64,000 bases of DNA from assembly GCA_037042185.1 (NCBI GenBank), contig JAXQJY010000031.1, forward strand, positions 620,001 through 684,000, written 5' to 3'. Below, piece after piece: positions 21,882 to 33,377 of this stretch. Source of the DNA: Sordariomycetes sp. S80-01Y. Lineage: Eukaryota > Ascomycota > Sordariomycetes. Position numbers and translations under genes: made by a program. Position 1 is the stretch's first letter. Each line of letters opens with the position of its first letter. The notes under the pieces are model-generated. The model saw only the letters and a program-made list of their open reading frames with translations, was not told the DNA's origin and did not search any database.

Positions 21882-24800
21882 GGTGACGGTGGTTTGGCCT
21901 GAAGCCTACGATGCTTGCTTTGAATCGGTTCGCATCCGGCGGCTGGTGGTTATTGAGGCGGAGTGAGGGTGAACGGCATTTGAATTGGCGTCGGGGGCCT
22001 TTCGATGAAGGAAATCTGCAGGAGATGGATTGGCGCTGGCCGGGCGATGGGCCAGATGGTGAAGGGTCAAAGTCGGAGGCGACGGTGAGATGCGAGGGAA
22101 TGGGAAAGCGGAGGAGAGTTGCGCTTGGTGCGGATAAAGAGGAGGGTGAAGCACTGGGAACGGCCGGAATGGAGGGCCTCCGGGCTACAAGTTCCAGGTT
22201 GTGCTGGGCAGGCCACTGGCACCGCTGAGATCAAGACCCAGCGCTGCGGCCAGCTCTTTGAGACCTGACGGGAAGTCGCACTGTGCCCCCCCGGACCGGC
22301 TGGGGCTCTCGCTTCTGATTCGACCGAGACAAAGATGGAGGGTGAGCGTGAGCTGCAAAACGGCCTATAAGTGGGTGTGTCTCTGCCAGGACGTATCGGC
22401 GACTTGGCCGTGGGCCGGGCGAAAGCCTGGTGGCTGGTACCCGATACCAAGAGGGGCGGGACGACGCAGCGGATTGAGTTGCGCTCGAGATGCGATAGTT
22501 TTGCGCAAAGAGGTCGAGACGCGTAGTTGGATTTTAGCAGACAGTCAGAGTTCATTCACGGTTCACAAAAGGTATTGATCCATTAGATATAGTCGTGATG
22601 GACGAAGAGTCGTCGTCATAGCAGAGCGAAGTATTTCAAATATACACTAGCAGTGCCCCAGAGACCATGGCCAAATCGGATCGCCGCAGGCCTGACTCGT
22701 TGCAACGCTGAGATGGATGACGAGGAGATGAGTTGATGTCAACGCGAGGCCGACAACGGAAGCCATACACATCTTGCTGCTTCACACCCAACCACCGCAG
22801 ACATTCGGACTGCGCCCCGACTGCGCAACTTTACCAAGAGAAATACGCGGAGAGGTTGCAGGGGAATTATTTGGAAGAGGCGTTCCCAGCTCGCCTGGAA
22901 GAGGAAGCTGGCGTCCTGGACCCTTCGCCCGGCTCCAACGCATTCTTCCCCCTTGGCATCCGGCGTCTCGCACACGAGCTGACCTGCCAATACTCCGTTA
23001 TGGCGAGACCCTTCCCACCGCGCATGAAGCATCAAGGGTCCTCGCGATGGTGGAAAAGACTCAGCTCCGCAAGCAATGAGGCTTGGACGTCACGATGGTG
23101 CTCCCGCTTCCAAATGTTTGTAGATGCGAGCCAAGCTGGGCGTCCTATGCCTGGCGTCGGCGGATGCTCCGACATGCTCTGAAAGGCGCACCAGGCCGGC
23201 TAGGGACCGCACCTCGTGGCGCTCGTGTCGCTTGACGGACGACCGACCATGTTCGCGAAGCTGGCAGCCGGCCGCACCGCTTCAATTCTACGTGACCTGC
23301 TTGTACCTGACACGGGATGGCACGAATGGACAGCCACAGCGGCCTCCCGCGCATCACCGTCACCCTCACCATGGCCATGGCCATCAGCATCCCCCCCAGT
23401 ATTCTCAGTTTCCGCCCTTACAGACTTCAAGCCGAGGGAGGCAAGTCGGGACGAGGCACGCAGCCCTCCATCCCAAAAGCTTGTTCCCCATCCAAAAGGG
23501 CTTTTTGTCTGCCAAAGCTGGTCGGACGAGGACTCCTCTTCCCCTCTCGCCGGCGCACGACTGGCGCTGAGGCGAACTTGAAGGGGTGGGGGTGGAGCCG
23601 CGGCACCGTGTCTATGCACGCGGGCTCGAACTGTACGTTAGCGCCGATTCTGCGGATGCTTCCTTGCTGAGGAATCACAACCAGCCCTTTTTCATCGACT
23701 ACAGCCACCTACAATACCCCGGCTGCCGTACGGAGTCGATGATTTGAGTTGCTCCGTCGTCCGACAAGCATCTCATTGCTCGAGTTGGGAGGAACTGTGT
23801 GAGGCAATGGCTCGCAGAACGACAGGATGAGACATTGAAATGAAGTCAAATGAGCGGATTGGGGCGTCGGTAGCAGAAGAAAAGTGAACACAATTGTGAG
23901 CACAAGATCTGCGCCGCCGTTGTCGTCGCCGGCTTCAGCTGTCGTCGATCAACGACTCGGAGCCATCATCATCCCGCTTCCACGTTGCAGCGCGACCTCT
24001 CAATGCCGAGAACCATCGTGAACACCGCCCTTCGTCTGTCGCAGGCTGCCGTGGAAAGTCAAATCCTGTCATACGCGCGTTTCGTCCCTGGCACTAATCA
24101 ATCCCCTCTCGCCGGACGCGCCGGATGAGACTTCGCAAACCCTGAGGCTTAGCGAGCACGCGCGCACGCTGCTGACAGCCGGACCGGCGTTGAAGCTTGC
24201 GGCGTCGACGTTGGCATTTTGACTCCCGTCTTGCCGAGTGTCGTCACCGAATCCGATACGCTGTGGGCAAGCCTCTTGCGATTGACTCTGAGCAGAGAAG
24301 ACATCGCGTGTCGGGTCCGACTGCGTAGTTTGCTCGGCACCGCGCGGTCTAGACCTCGTTGTACTCGAAAATGTTCACCAGCCGAGCATCTCGTGAGAGC
24401 GCCCTAGGATTGAGGCGAAGCTTAATGTGATGCAGCTGAAGATATGCTGGCGCTGCTCGCAGCTCAGGTCTGAAACGCCAGCACATCAGTGACATGCAAC
24501 GCCTCCCGTCTGAACTGGACCTGGGCCTATGATCCTGCGCCCCTTCCAGACCCTGGGCGACCGACAAACAGGCCATGCGCGTTCATCCTCTCCTGGCATG
24601 CTGACGACTTCTCAAACTTTTTGACGTGCGGTGATGGAGAGGGACGGCAATGACACATTCGACATGAGCTCATGTGCCAGAGCTCGAGCTACTGCGGACA
24701 GCGCCGATCAGATGCAGCTTCGTTACAATGCATCACCCCATATCAAATCCCGAGGTCGTCCTTTGCGGGGACAGCTCAAGCTAGTAGGCTCGCGTTGATG

Positions 24801-25495
24801 TCAGCTGGTTGCATGGCAGGGGCTGCGATAGCGATATCACTGCCATTCTGGTGTGATTCTGACAAATTGCAATTCTTCGCACTGTCGTGGCTGATGATGG
24901 CAGGCATCTGAGTCGAATGCATTCCGGCCGGGCTTCACCGGTATCTGAGTCAATCTGGCCGCCGCGAGGTATGCGGTCTAGGCAGCTCGAACTTGTGCAT
25001 ATCTTCGAGATGCCTTCTATCGCGGGCCTCACGACGTTGCCTCCTGGAACCGGCAATGACGTTGCACCGACCTGATTGTCAAGCTGCAGTGTCAGTCCAG
25101 GGTTAACAAAGCCAACACCTCCTCGCTCCTCTTTTCTCTCATCCTTGGTTTTGAAGTCAATGCCAAGGAAGCGCTCTTATTGTTGGGCTCGTGCTCTACA
25201 TACCAGCGGGCTGCGGGTGCTCTTCAACGACACCAGCCGCCTCGCGTGGGAGTGAGACACTCTCAGCCCCTGTAGAGATTGAAGAGCACTTCCGGCTGTG
25301 GCGAGAGCATGAGAAGGCTGGTGATGGGCTTATAGGGAGACGAGTGTCTACTGCTTAAGAGCACTTGATAGAGGAATCAAAGCAACTTCAACTCTCAAGC
25401 GAGGAAGGTGCAAGCAAGCTAGAGCTCACCATTTCTTCCCACTACCTCGACTACTGTATCCTCAATCTGGTCCAGACAAGACCAGCGTCTTCAAG
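21882..25495. other. long gene-poor interval, nothing supported
   Basis: About 3.6 kb. Open frames of 100-160 codons exist on both strands at 22.2-23.6 kb, but they overlap each other, lack domains and have arbitrary composition, so I do not call them. No tRNA cloverleaf, transposon ends or long repeats were recognised. The final 70 bases before 25496 look like a pyrimidine-rich 5' leader. Confidence 0.4.
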
Positions 25496-26294
25496 ATGAA
25501 GCCGTCAAACATGACCCTACCCATAGCCCTCAGCGACCGCTATGCCTACCACTCCTCCCACGGATACTATCTCAACAACAACATATGGGGGTCCGAGCCC
25601 TCGGCCATCAACAACCAGATCACAACCATAGACGGAATCTCGAAGGCGGGCGTAAGCTGGCATGTAGACTGGACCTTCCCGGGCTCGTCATTCAATTCTC
25701 GCAGTTCTGAGGACCCGACTTCAGACTACGAGGTCAAGTCCTATCCCTATGCCGGCCTTGAGCTCGGCGAGAAGCACCTCATAGAGGACATTGACAGCCT
25801 ATGGGCAAAAGCCGAATGGGATTATGCTTGGTACGGCGAGGAAGGGCGCGCCAACGTTGCGTTTGATCTGTTCACGAGCGAGGATAAGGACAGGGAGATA
25901 TCAGGGGGTGACTACGAGCTCATGATTTGGTATGGCCCACTTCCGTATGCTTTTGCTTTCGACGGTTACTAACAGACTTAGGCTCGCTGCGTATGATGAA
26001 GCCCACCCCATAGGAGACCTGCAATGCAAGGTCATCATCTGCGGCACGCCATGGAATCTCTACATCGGGTACAACGGCGAAACCAAGGTCTTCAGCTTCG
26101 TCGTGCCCGAAAACACGCGGAGGAAGAGCTGGGAGGGCGACATCAAGCCCTTCTTCTCGTACCTGGAAACGGATCATGGGTTTCCCGCGGACGAGCAGTA
26201 TCTGACCGCTTTTCAATTCGGGACGGAGACGTTTATGGGCGCAGGCCGATTCGGTGTTTGGTATTGGATGGGTAATGCGAAGTATCGGGACTAG
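25496..26294 (+). CDS. GH12 endoglucanase-like protein without signal peptide
   Basis: Exons 25496-25929 and 25982-26294, 248 residues; the 52-nt intron has a TTACTAAC branch and splits the Trp145 codon. The fold is glycoside hydrolase family 12 (endo-beta-1,4-glucanase or xyloglucanase): NNNIWGSE near 28, SWHVDW near 54, the nucleophile Glu141 in YELMIW, and the acid/base Glu227 in FGTETF. Both catalytic glutamates are present, so an active enzyme is likely. Family members are normally secreted, but this one begins MKPSNMTLPIALSDRYAY with no hydrophobic leader. The sequence upstream looks like a 5' leader and I found no upstream exon coding a signal peptide. It may act inside the cell, leave by another route, or the start may be misplaced. 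Confidence 0.85.
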
Positions 26295-26437
26295 GTTCGA
26301 GTGCTCGTTCGGCGCACGGAGTATAGGGGTATAGACAGACATAGACATCTCACGATAGGCCATGAATCACGACAGGAATAAGACATTTTAGACGTTTTAA
26401 GCCGTTGAGTGCCTCATGTTGCCCATACGCAAAGCCT

Positions 26438-27280
26438 TCACATTTCTCCACACTGAGAGATAACGATATCCAGGTTCGGCACATCTTTGCCCCTGTACCC
26501 CGTCTTTGTAGCCTCCATCTTCTTGACGACATCCATGCCCTCAAAGACCTTGCCGAAGACGACGTGCTTGTTGTCCAGGAACGGGGTCGGCACCGTGGTG
26601 ATGAAAAACTGCGAGCCGTTCGAGTTAGGCCCCGCGTTGGCCATGGACAGCAGGCCCGGCTGGTCGTGCTTGATGGTGAAGTTCTCGTCCTCGAAGGACT
26701 TGAAGCCCCAGATGCAGGTCGAGCCCGTGCCGTCGCCGTTCAGGAAGTCGCCGCCCTGGCACATGAAGTTTGGGATCTGCGTCGTCAGCTGGGTGCGCCA
26801 TGTGCTGTTGCGTCTCTGTCCTTGTCTTTCCTTATGGCATATTGTGGTTGACGGGCGGCGGCGCAAGAGCCAGCGTTGAACACAATAGCGAAAGAGATAG
26901 ATGGACGGGAAAGATCATGGAGAGAACATACAATGCGATGGAATTTGCTCCCCTTGTAGCCCTGCGGCCGGCCAGCCGAGTTCTTCGATTCGCCCGTGCA
27001 GAACTGGCGGAAGTTCTCGGCGGTCTTGGGGGTGACGTCCTTGAAGAGCTCAAGGGTGATGCGTCCGAGCGGCTCGCCTAATGTTGTCAGCATCGATCCT
27101 TGGGGGGGATGCCCGCAGGGAGGGCGCATGGGTGGTGAGCGCGAGAGGATGCGTACCGCCAAGCGTGATGTCAAAGAAGACTCTGCAAATGCGTTAGCGG
27201 CAGCGATACTGGCATTGATGAAGCCTCAAAAGAGAGACTTACAGGGGATTCCCCGACTCGGGAAGCTTTGTTGGCGGCAT
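26438..27280 (-). CDS. cyp3: peptidyl-prolyl isomerase H-type cyclophilin
   Basis: Exons 27280-27243, 27182-27157 (only 26 nt), 27077-26932 and 26776-26438; 182 residues, all joins in frame. It is a single-domain cyclophilin, closest by eye to PPIH, the U4/U6-U5 snRNP cyclophilin: [12 protein letters not shown] at the start, [13 protein letters not shown], and the identical-looking tail ISQCGEM. Catalytic residues are present (FHRI with the catalytic Arg, [23 protein letters not shown]). The Trp that in cyclophilin A contacts cyclosporin is Phe here ([12 protein letters not shown]). No signal peptide or organelle signal, so nuclear or cytosolic. It converges with the GH12 gene, 143 bases apart. 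Confidence 0.9.
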
Positions 27281-28066
27281 TGTTACTTGTGTGATGTTTG
27301 TAATGGTGAGGTTGGATTTTGCGGCTATGAGAGGTAAGGTTGATGTTGTGAGTGAGGCTAGCCTGGTTGCATGACAGAAAGATGCGGCATCGCCACTCCC
27401 AAAATGGGCACCCACTGAGCGCTCTATTTCCGCTCGGGCTTTTGACACTAGGTACTAATGTCGCAACATACAGACGCGATCACGCCTAAAAACATCGTGT
27501 GCGAATCATTTTCATCTGAATCAGAACAGTTAGTATTATACGGCCCCATGCTTCTAAACTTGACTTCAGCGAGGTTTGTGCGTCAGCTCCGGCGGAAGGC
27601 TACCTCGGAAGACTGGATTGGCATGTCTTTCCTGTCATTAGAGAGAGTAAACATCACAGTCAAGGCATAAGAATTGGTATAGTTCCAAAAGTTTTTAGTA
27701 AGTCTGTTTATATTTTGCTACGGCATGGCAGGCCTTCAAGTTCGAGACCCCAAAATTCCTAATCAAATGCCGAATCGCCAAACACCGTACCATGCAAGCG
27801 TGCTGTGCCTATCCATCAAATGCATCTGCGCGTCCGAAAGAGTGTGTCGCCGGGTATCCCCAAGCCTAAAGGACCGTCTTTCGCGCCTTGCTTTTGTGCA
27901 TGCATGTCCCGTCGCGTAGCAAGCTTCCAGAGCGCTTTGCGTCCAGCACGTGTCATCTTTCCTTCCCGTCCCTATGGTATGTACAATCAAGAAGCGGGCT
28001 TATCGGTGGTGGGCGTAGAGCCATCATCCCTGGTGTTTTGTCCAGGGAGTTGTGTAGGTGAGGTGT
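27281..28066. other. intergenic, nothing seen
   Basis: Upstream flank of the cyclophilin gene and 3' flank of the next minus-strand gene. No supported gene or repeat. Confidence 0.45.
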
Positions 28067-29578
28067 CTAGGCAAGATCGGCGCGACGAGCGACGAAGTAT
28101 CGACCTGGGGTAGGTGGGCGCGCAATACCAGGGGCAACAGGGGAGGTCCAGTTGGAAGGCAGGCCGCGTTGAGCGAGCTGAGGAGAGGGAGTCGGTGCGT
28201 AGCCGGAGCTCGAGCTCTCATCGGCGCTGGTGGTGCGGGTTGAGGTGGCCATCGTGGTCGGGACTTCAGTCTCGAGCGTTAACATAGTAGTGGCAGCAGC
28301 GCTAGAGGGTGCGTCGGCCCAGACAGTCGTGACCTGGGTCTCCATCTCAACAACTGTTTGGGTGGATGTGGGCTCGCATTTGGTGGGCTCAGAGTCCGGG
28401 AGATCAGTGACAGTCTTGGTGACAGTGACGGTAACAGGGTCCGCAACAGGAACTTCAGGGGCGACTGAAGTTGGTTCAGGCTGAGCCGGGGTGTCGGGAA
28501 CAGCAGACGAGGGCAGCGGCTCTGGGAGCTCGGGATTGGCGACAGGCATAGAAGGCGAGGGCTCGGCGCCGCTACCATCTCCGGCCTTAGAGTCCGGGAT
28601 CGCAACAGCAAAGTTATCGTCCTTGAGCTGCTTCTCGATAGCCTGGGTGTAGACCTTGGGTTCGTCGGCCGAAGTATCTTCAGCAGTGGTTTGAGTGTCA
28701 GCCTTGGTAGAATACCCGCCCTTCTTGACAACCTTGACGTCGATGGTGGAGGTGTAGCCCTCAGGAGTTGTGAGGACATCGGAGTCAAAACCAACACCCT
28801 TGTCTCCACGCGCGAAGGCGCCAGACCAGGGGAAAGAGCCGTCAGCAGTAGCCTGCATGTCCATCGCATCGGGATTAAGAAGTGGCCAATCCCAGTACCA
28901 GTAGATGGTGTACTTGCTACCAGGCTTGAGGTCATCTGGAAGCTGAACATCGGATTGACAAGGAAGAGTCGTGGTAGCCTCGATACCAAGCATGGCGGAG
29001 CGCTCTTGGGAGACTGGCTTGCCGTTGCCTTCGAAGCATTGGCTGTCGTCGTAGTTGCGCGTAGCAAGGAGACGGCCGCGCTTGTCGCCACCAGTGCCGT
29101 CCTTGTTCCACTTGAGATGAATGTCCCAGATTTTGTCGTGGTCAGTAGGATCAGAGGTTCCGTAAATGTAGAGGGTGCCGCCGTTGAGAGGCTTGCCGTC
29201 CTCAACAGTAGTGACATGGCCGTTCTCGAGGTGTTGGAGAGCGATGAAGTCGCCGGGCGCAACTTCAAGAACTTCGTTGTCGGGGGTCTTGGTCGAGAGG
29301 GGATCTTTGTTCATGGTCTCTTCGCCAGTCCACTTGCCCTCAGAAGGAACTCGGTTGATGTAGGTCGCATCAGTCACGACACCAGGCTGCTCCGCAGAAA
29401 GACGACGGAAGCTGCCGCCACGAGGGAAGCCAGGCTCGCCGAGAAAGTTGCGCGTAGAAGGGTCTATCCTATAAACCGACTCGACCCACGAGTGCGCATG
29501 GACCAGGGTGGCAGCGAAAGAGAGCAGAGAGACGAGCAGCCGGAGGCCAGCCCGCGGCATCGTCTTGAAAGGCTGCAT
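28067..29578 (-). CDS. secreted LPMO-like protein with N-terminal histidine
   Basis: Intronless, 503 residues from the ATG at 29578; the frame is open further upstream but that part is not protein-like. A signal peptide (1-28, ending LVHA) leaves His29 as the mature N terminus (HSWVESVYRID), the arrangement needed for the copper histidine brace of lytic polysaccharide monooxygenases. Residues 29-300 form a globular domain with a second candidate brace histidine in ENGHVT and paired cysteines (SQCFEG, LPCQSD). From about 300 on the chain is Pro/Thr/Ser/Val-rich, with TVTVTKTVTDL and much likely O-glycosylation, but with no hydrophobic tail for a GPI anchor. It resembles the DUF7492 group of fungal secreted proteins. 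Oxidative polysaccharide cleavage is an inference. Confidence 0.65.
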   Translation of the reverse strand: MQPFKTMPRAGLRLLVSLLSFAATLVHAHSWVESVYRIDPSTRNFLGEPGFPRGGSFRRLSAEQPGVVTDATYINRVPSEGKWTGEETMNKDPLSTKTPDNEVLEVAPGDFIALQHLENGHVTTVEDGKPLNGGTLYIYGTSDPTDHDKIWDIHLKWNKDGTGGDKRGRLLATRNYDDSQCFEGNGKPVSQERSAMLGIEATTTLPCQSDVQLPDDLKPGSKYTIYWYWDWPLLNPDAMDMQATADGSFPWSGAFARGDKGVGFDSDVLTTPEGYTSTIDVKVVKKGGYSTKADTQTTAEDTSADEPKVYTQAIEKQLKDDNFAVAIPDSKAGDGSGAEPSPSMPVANPELPEPLPSSAVPDTPAQPEPTSVAPEVPVADPVTVTVTKTVTDLPDSEPTKCEPTSTQTVVEMETQVTTVWADAPSSAAATTMLTLETEVPTTMATSTRTTSADESSSSGYAPTPSPQLAQRGLPSNWTSPVAPGIARPPTPGRYFVARRADLA

Positions 29579-32168
29579 GGTGTCGCTTGTTGCCTGCGTC
29601 GATAGAAAGTGTAAACAGATTGTTCGCGATGAGATGCGGTTTTTGATGCTGAAATGTCTCGCCAGGAGAGGTCCGCTGCTCTCGAGATGATCCCCTGCGC
29701 TGTGTTGTTGTTTGTCGCGCTCAGGAGAGCTCAAGTTGCGGCGGGGATGACCAAGAAGTTTGTTGCTGGTGCAAAAGGAAAGAAAGAAAAAAAGAAGTCG
29801 TAGATTGAAGAGAATATGAAAGCCTAAGTAGCCCTGGTCAGCGAAATTGTTCGCCAGCGAGAAGTCGAACAAGCTGAGGTCCAGGTGAAGTGGTGCAGAA
29901 CAGAGGGGTGAACTCACTCTGAGGCCTGGAGATTGATCCAAGGACAGCGATGCACTGCAGTGAATGCGCGCGCGAAGCTAGCCTACACTCACAGGGCGCT
30001 TGGCCTATTTTCCGCTGTGGTTCAGGGAGCTAGTCGGTGAAAGGCCGCAGACTAGAAAGGTTGGGTGCTCCGTGAGGGAAGAAGGTCGTGACGTGTGGAC
30101 AGCTCAGAAGGGACCGTTGAACGGCAAAAATGACGAAGATGGGTTCTGACAAGAGATAAACGACCGGCGTTTGTCCTCTTCAGCCCAGCTGGCGTTGATG
30201 AAGGTGCAACACAAAGGAAAGGTAGATAGTGGGAGGTTTGTTGGACATGGTCGAGGAGGCGATCAGCGGCGCATGATGCGGACTACACGTGGTGTCGAAG
30301 TCGCTACGGCTAGTAGGAACACATGTCAAAAGGAGAAGATCTGAGCAGGTGAAGTAGTATTCAAGAAAAGAAGGGACTGCAGGTGGGAGCGATCCGGGAG
30401 AGAAAGCTTTTTCTTTGCCGGGCGTCAAGCAGGCCGCCCGGGAAGCCGGCAGCAAGCAGGCAAGGCACGGCGATAGACGCGACCGACGGAGGCCTAGTCA
30501 TGGCCAGTCCTGCGGTCGCACGAGGCCCGGTCTGGAGGGAAGCAGGTCGCTGTTTCGCGCGGCCACGGATGTTTCTTTGGACGGGACGTCGTTGAATCTG
30601 AAATAGAACGGCCCCTAGCCGCGCAGAAGTATCCTCCCTGGAGATTTGGGCGAGGAGGTACTTAGCCCCACTCTGCGCACGTTGCAGAAGCGTCGCGCCG
30701 GGAAGGAGCGACTGGCTCACATTCGTCGATTGGCGCGCCTTCCCAAACTCGGACCATCTTGGGGTGATCCCCGATCTTTGCATCGTTCCTAATGCACGAG
30801 TATCTTATGGACGTTGTCCGCTCATTCATTTGCTGTTGACAATTGCCGTTCCTTGTTTCCTCGCGGCTGCTGTCACTGCGCTCCAGTCTTTGTGCGTTTC
30901 ACAGCCCAACGGTGGTTTATGCGCGTCATTCCCCTCACAAGACCTTCGTGTTTGGCTACGCGCCCGTGGAAACATCGACCGTGTCAACCGCCCGCCCACA
31001 ATCCGATCTTCCGGGCGACTGTGCGTCGTCATGCGCCGGCCTCGTGCTACTGCGTCGCGGACCTTTCCTGCATGCAGAGTCGACATGGTTCGGATGGGTT
31101 GGCCATCTTGACACGTCAAGACTCGCACTAGCACAGGTGTGGAACCGCAAGTGGTTAGGGAAGACGATGATGATTGAGGCAGCTGGCTAGCTGCTTCGCC
31201 GAAGGATGTGACGACGCATTATGGTACTACTTTGGCCACGGCAGGCTCCTTAAACTCGCCGCTCCTACACAGCCCCTCAGAACTGCCACGAGATGGTCCT
31301 CTCCGTCTCTCTTGATGTTCTTCACGTCGTTGTTGAGCGGTACAGGCAGCTCAAATAAAGAGCCCCAACTCTGTTCGCGCGGCAATCCTTGCCCTGAGCC
31401 TAGTTCGTTTCTGCTGTTCCAAAGATGTCCTCACGGCGACACGGTCCTGCGGCTCGTGATAGGCAGTGGACAAGATAACCGTAAAAGGGTTGGGCGACTT
31501 GCAAGATCTCGGGCGCTGTGATGGCACCGGAGCTCCGAGACGAGTTCCCTCTTGATACTGATGACTCTCCTAAGCAACGAAGGACTCCAGTAAACTCTGT
31601 TTGGATATCCCCTGTATATCTTTCGATAGGTTTTCCATCCACATCTTGTGTGCAACTGGATGCGTTTTCTCGATCCCAAATAGAGCCATCATGATCCAGT
31701 CGGCGTCATTTCCCTGGAACTCATGTTTCGTGTGCTGAAATAAGAACTCAAGAACTCAAGACGCCTCACATAAACTTTCATGTCTGGAAAAGACTCTCCA
31801 ATTATGGTGCAGAGCTCCCCGAGCAAGTGCAAGTCGGAACAGGCTTATTGACAACTGGACTGGCATTGCGTATATTTGATGGGTGCTCCTGGATGCTACT
31901 ACCCTGCGGCCTCGCGGTCGAGCAGTGGTTGAAAACGAACTTCCGCTTCCACATTTTCTCCTCCTCCGTATGGGCCTTTGTTGAAATACATCGGTCGGGG
32001 GCGGTGCTGTCGAGCATGGAGTTTTCGCGGGGTTCGATATTCTTGTGTTCACGGGGTCTAGCGTTGGAACCAAGAGCATAATTTGCGTGTTACCACGTTA
32101 TGCAAAATCCGAGAATGGTTTCCAATTTATGTGGAATGGCTCATTTTGATCTATTCTAAGGTGTGCCC
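29579..32168. other. intergenic, nothing supported
   Basis: About 2.6 kb. Contains the promoter of the secreted protein gene and the 3' flank of the MDR gene. Several frames of 100-140 codons overlap on both strands without domains or splice logic and were not called. Confidence 0.4.
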
Positions 32169-33377
32169 TCAAATCTTGATAACAACCTTTCCGCTGTGCT
32201 TGCCCGAGTAGAGGTAGTCAAAAGCGGCAGGGGCTTCGTCAAAGTCGAAGACCCTATCAATGAGGGGCTTCAAAGACACCTCGTGGTCGGAGAGAAACTT
32301 GCTGAGCTGCTGATGCTGAACCTTAGAGCCGACAGCAATTCCCCTATAAAGCAAAAGTGATCAGTATTCATCTACGTGTGAGGGCTAGAGCATTGACAAT
32401 ATACCTCAAAGTTGCCTGTTTCATAAGCAGAGGGGTTATAGTGTCTGGGAACTGAGCCGTCTCGAAGCCGCCAAGGAAGCCGATTAGGGAAACATGGCCT
32501 CGGCGACCGAGAGATGCCAGGCTCTGGGCGATTGTAGTAACACCCGCGTTTTCCAGCACGAGATCAGCGCCTTTTCCGTCAGTAAGCCGCTGGACCTCCT
32601 CGCCCCATTTCGGTGTAGTCTTGTAGTTGACTGTCAAAATGTCCTGGTTATCGGGCTTAAGCTTCCGGACTTGTTCCAGCTTCTCGTCGGAGGAAGAAGT
32701 GATGATCGGTGTGATACCGGCGTTCCAGCATAGGAGTAAGCCAAAATAGCTAACACCGCCAGTACCTATTTGCTCCCGTCACTTTATGCTTCTTAGGAGC
32801 AGGAAGTTCTTCTTACCTTGCAGTACTGCTGTTTTCCCTCTATTCTGGGTCTCAGGGAGGTTCAAGGCATCCCATGCGGTCACACCAGCACATGTGATAG
32901 TAGAAGCCTGAGATCGTCTTAGTCTTCAACTCGCCCAGTGTACGATCATATACGGACCTCTTCCCAAGACAGATGCGAGGGCAGTTGGTAGAGGTGCTTC
33001 TGGTCGTAAACGGCATACTGCCGTAGGATACCATCCACCTCACCGCCCAGCGCGCGAACCTTGATCTCGGTGGCTGTCTGGTTCTCGAGATCAAAGATGG
33101 GCGCGACTTTGTCACCGGGTGCAAAGTCCTTGACGGAAGACCCGACCTTAAGCACCTTGGCAGCACAGTCAGAACTAGGCACGCCGTTGTCCCGGGCCCC
33201 GGCAGGATATTTCCCGTGGAGTATAGCGACGTCTCTGTAGTTCAGAGACACCGCATGGATACGTATCAGGACATCGTTAGCCTGGAGCTCAGGTACATTT
33301 TCCGTGAACTTTTGCAGCGTGAGCGGCAGAGCACCAGTAGTGCGTCGCCAAGCTTGGTAGGAGTCGGGGGCTGTCAT
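32169..33377 (-). CDS. MDR-family NAD(P)-dependent oxidoreductase
   Basis: Four exons: 33377-32958, 32907-32817, 32765-32405 and 32343-32169; introns of 50, 51 and 61 nt; 348 residues. Medium-chain dehydrogenase/reductase of the zinc-independent quinone-oxidoreductase-like branch. The N-terminal GroES-like domain has VLIRIHAVSLNYRD and VPSSDCAAKVLKVG; the Rossmann domain has the glycine motif VLQGTGGVSYFG and VLENAG; the C terminus ends SGKHSGKVVIKI. The structural zinc cysteines of classical alcohol dehydrogenases are missing. Such enzymes reduce quinones, enones or aldehydes with NADPH in the cytosol; the substrate is unknown. The ATG at 33377 starts MTAPDSYQAW, the usual N terminus of the family. 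Confidence 0.88.
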
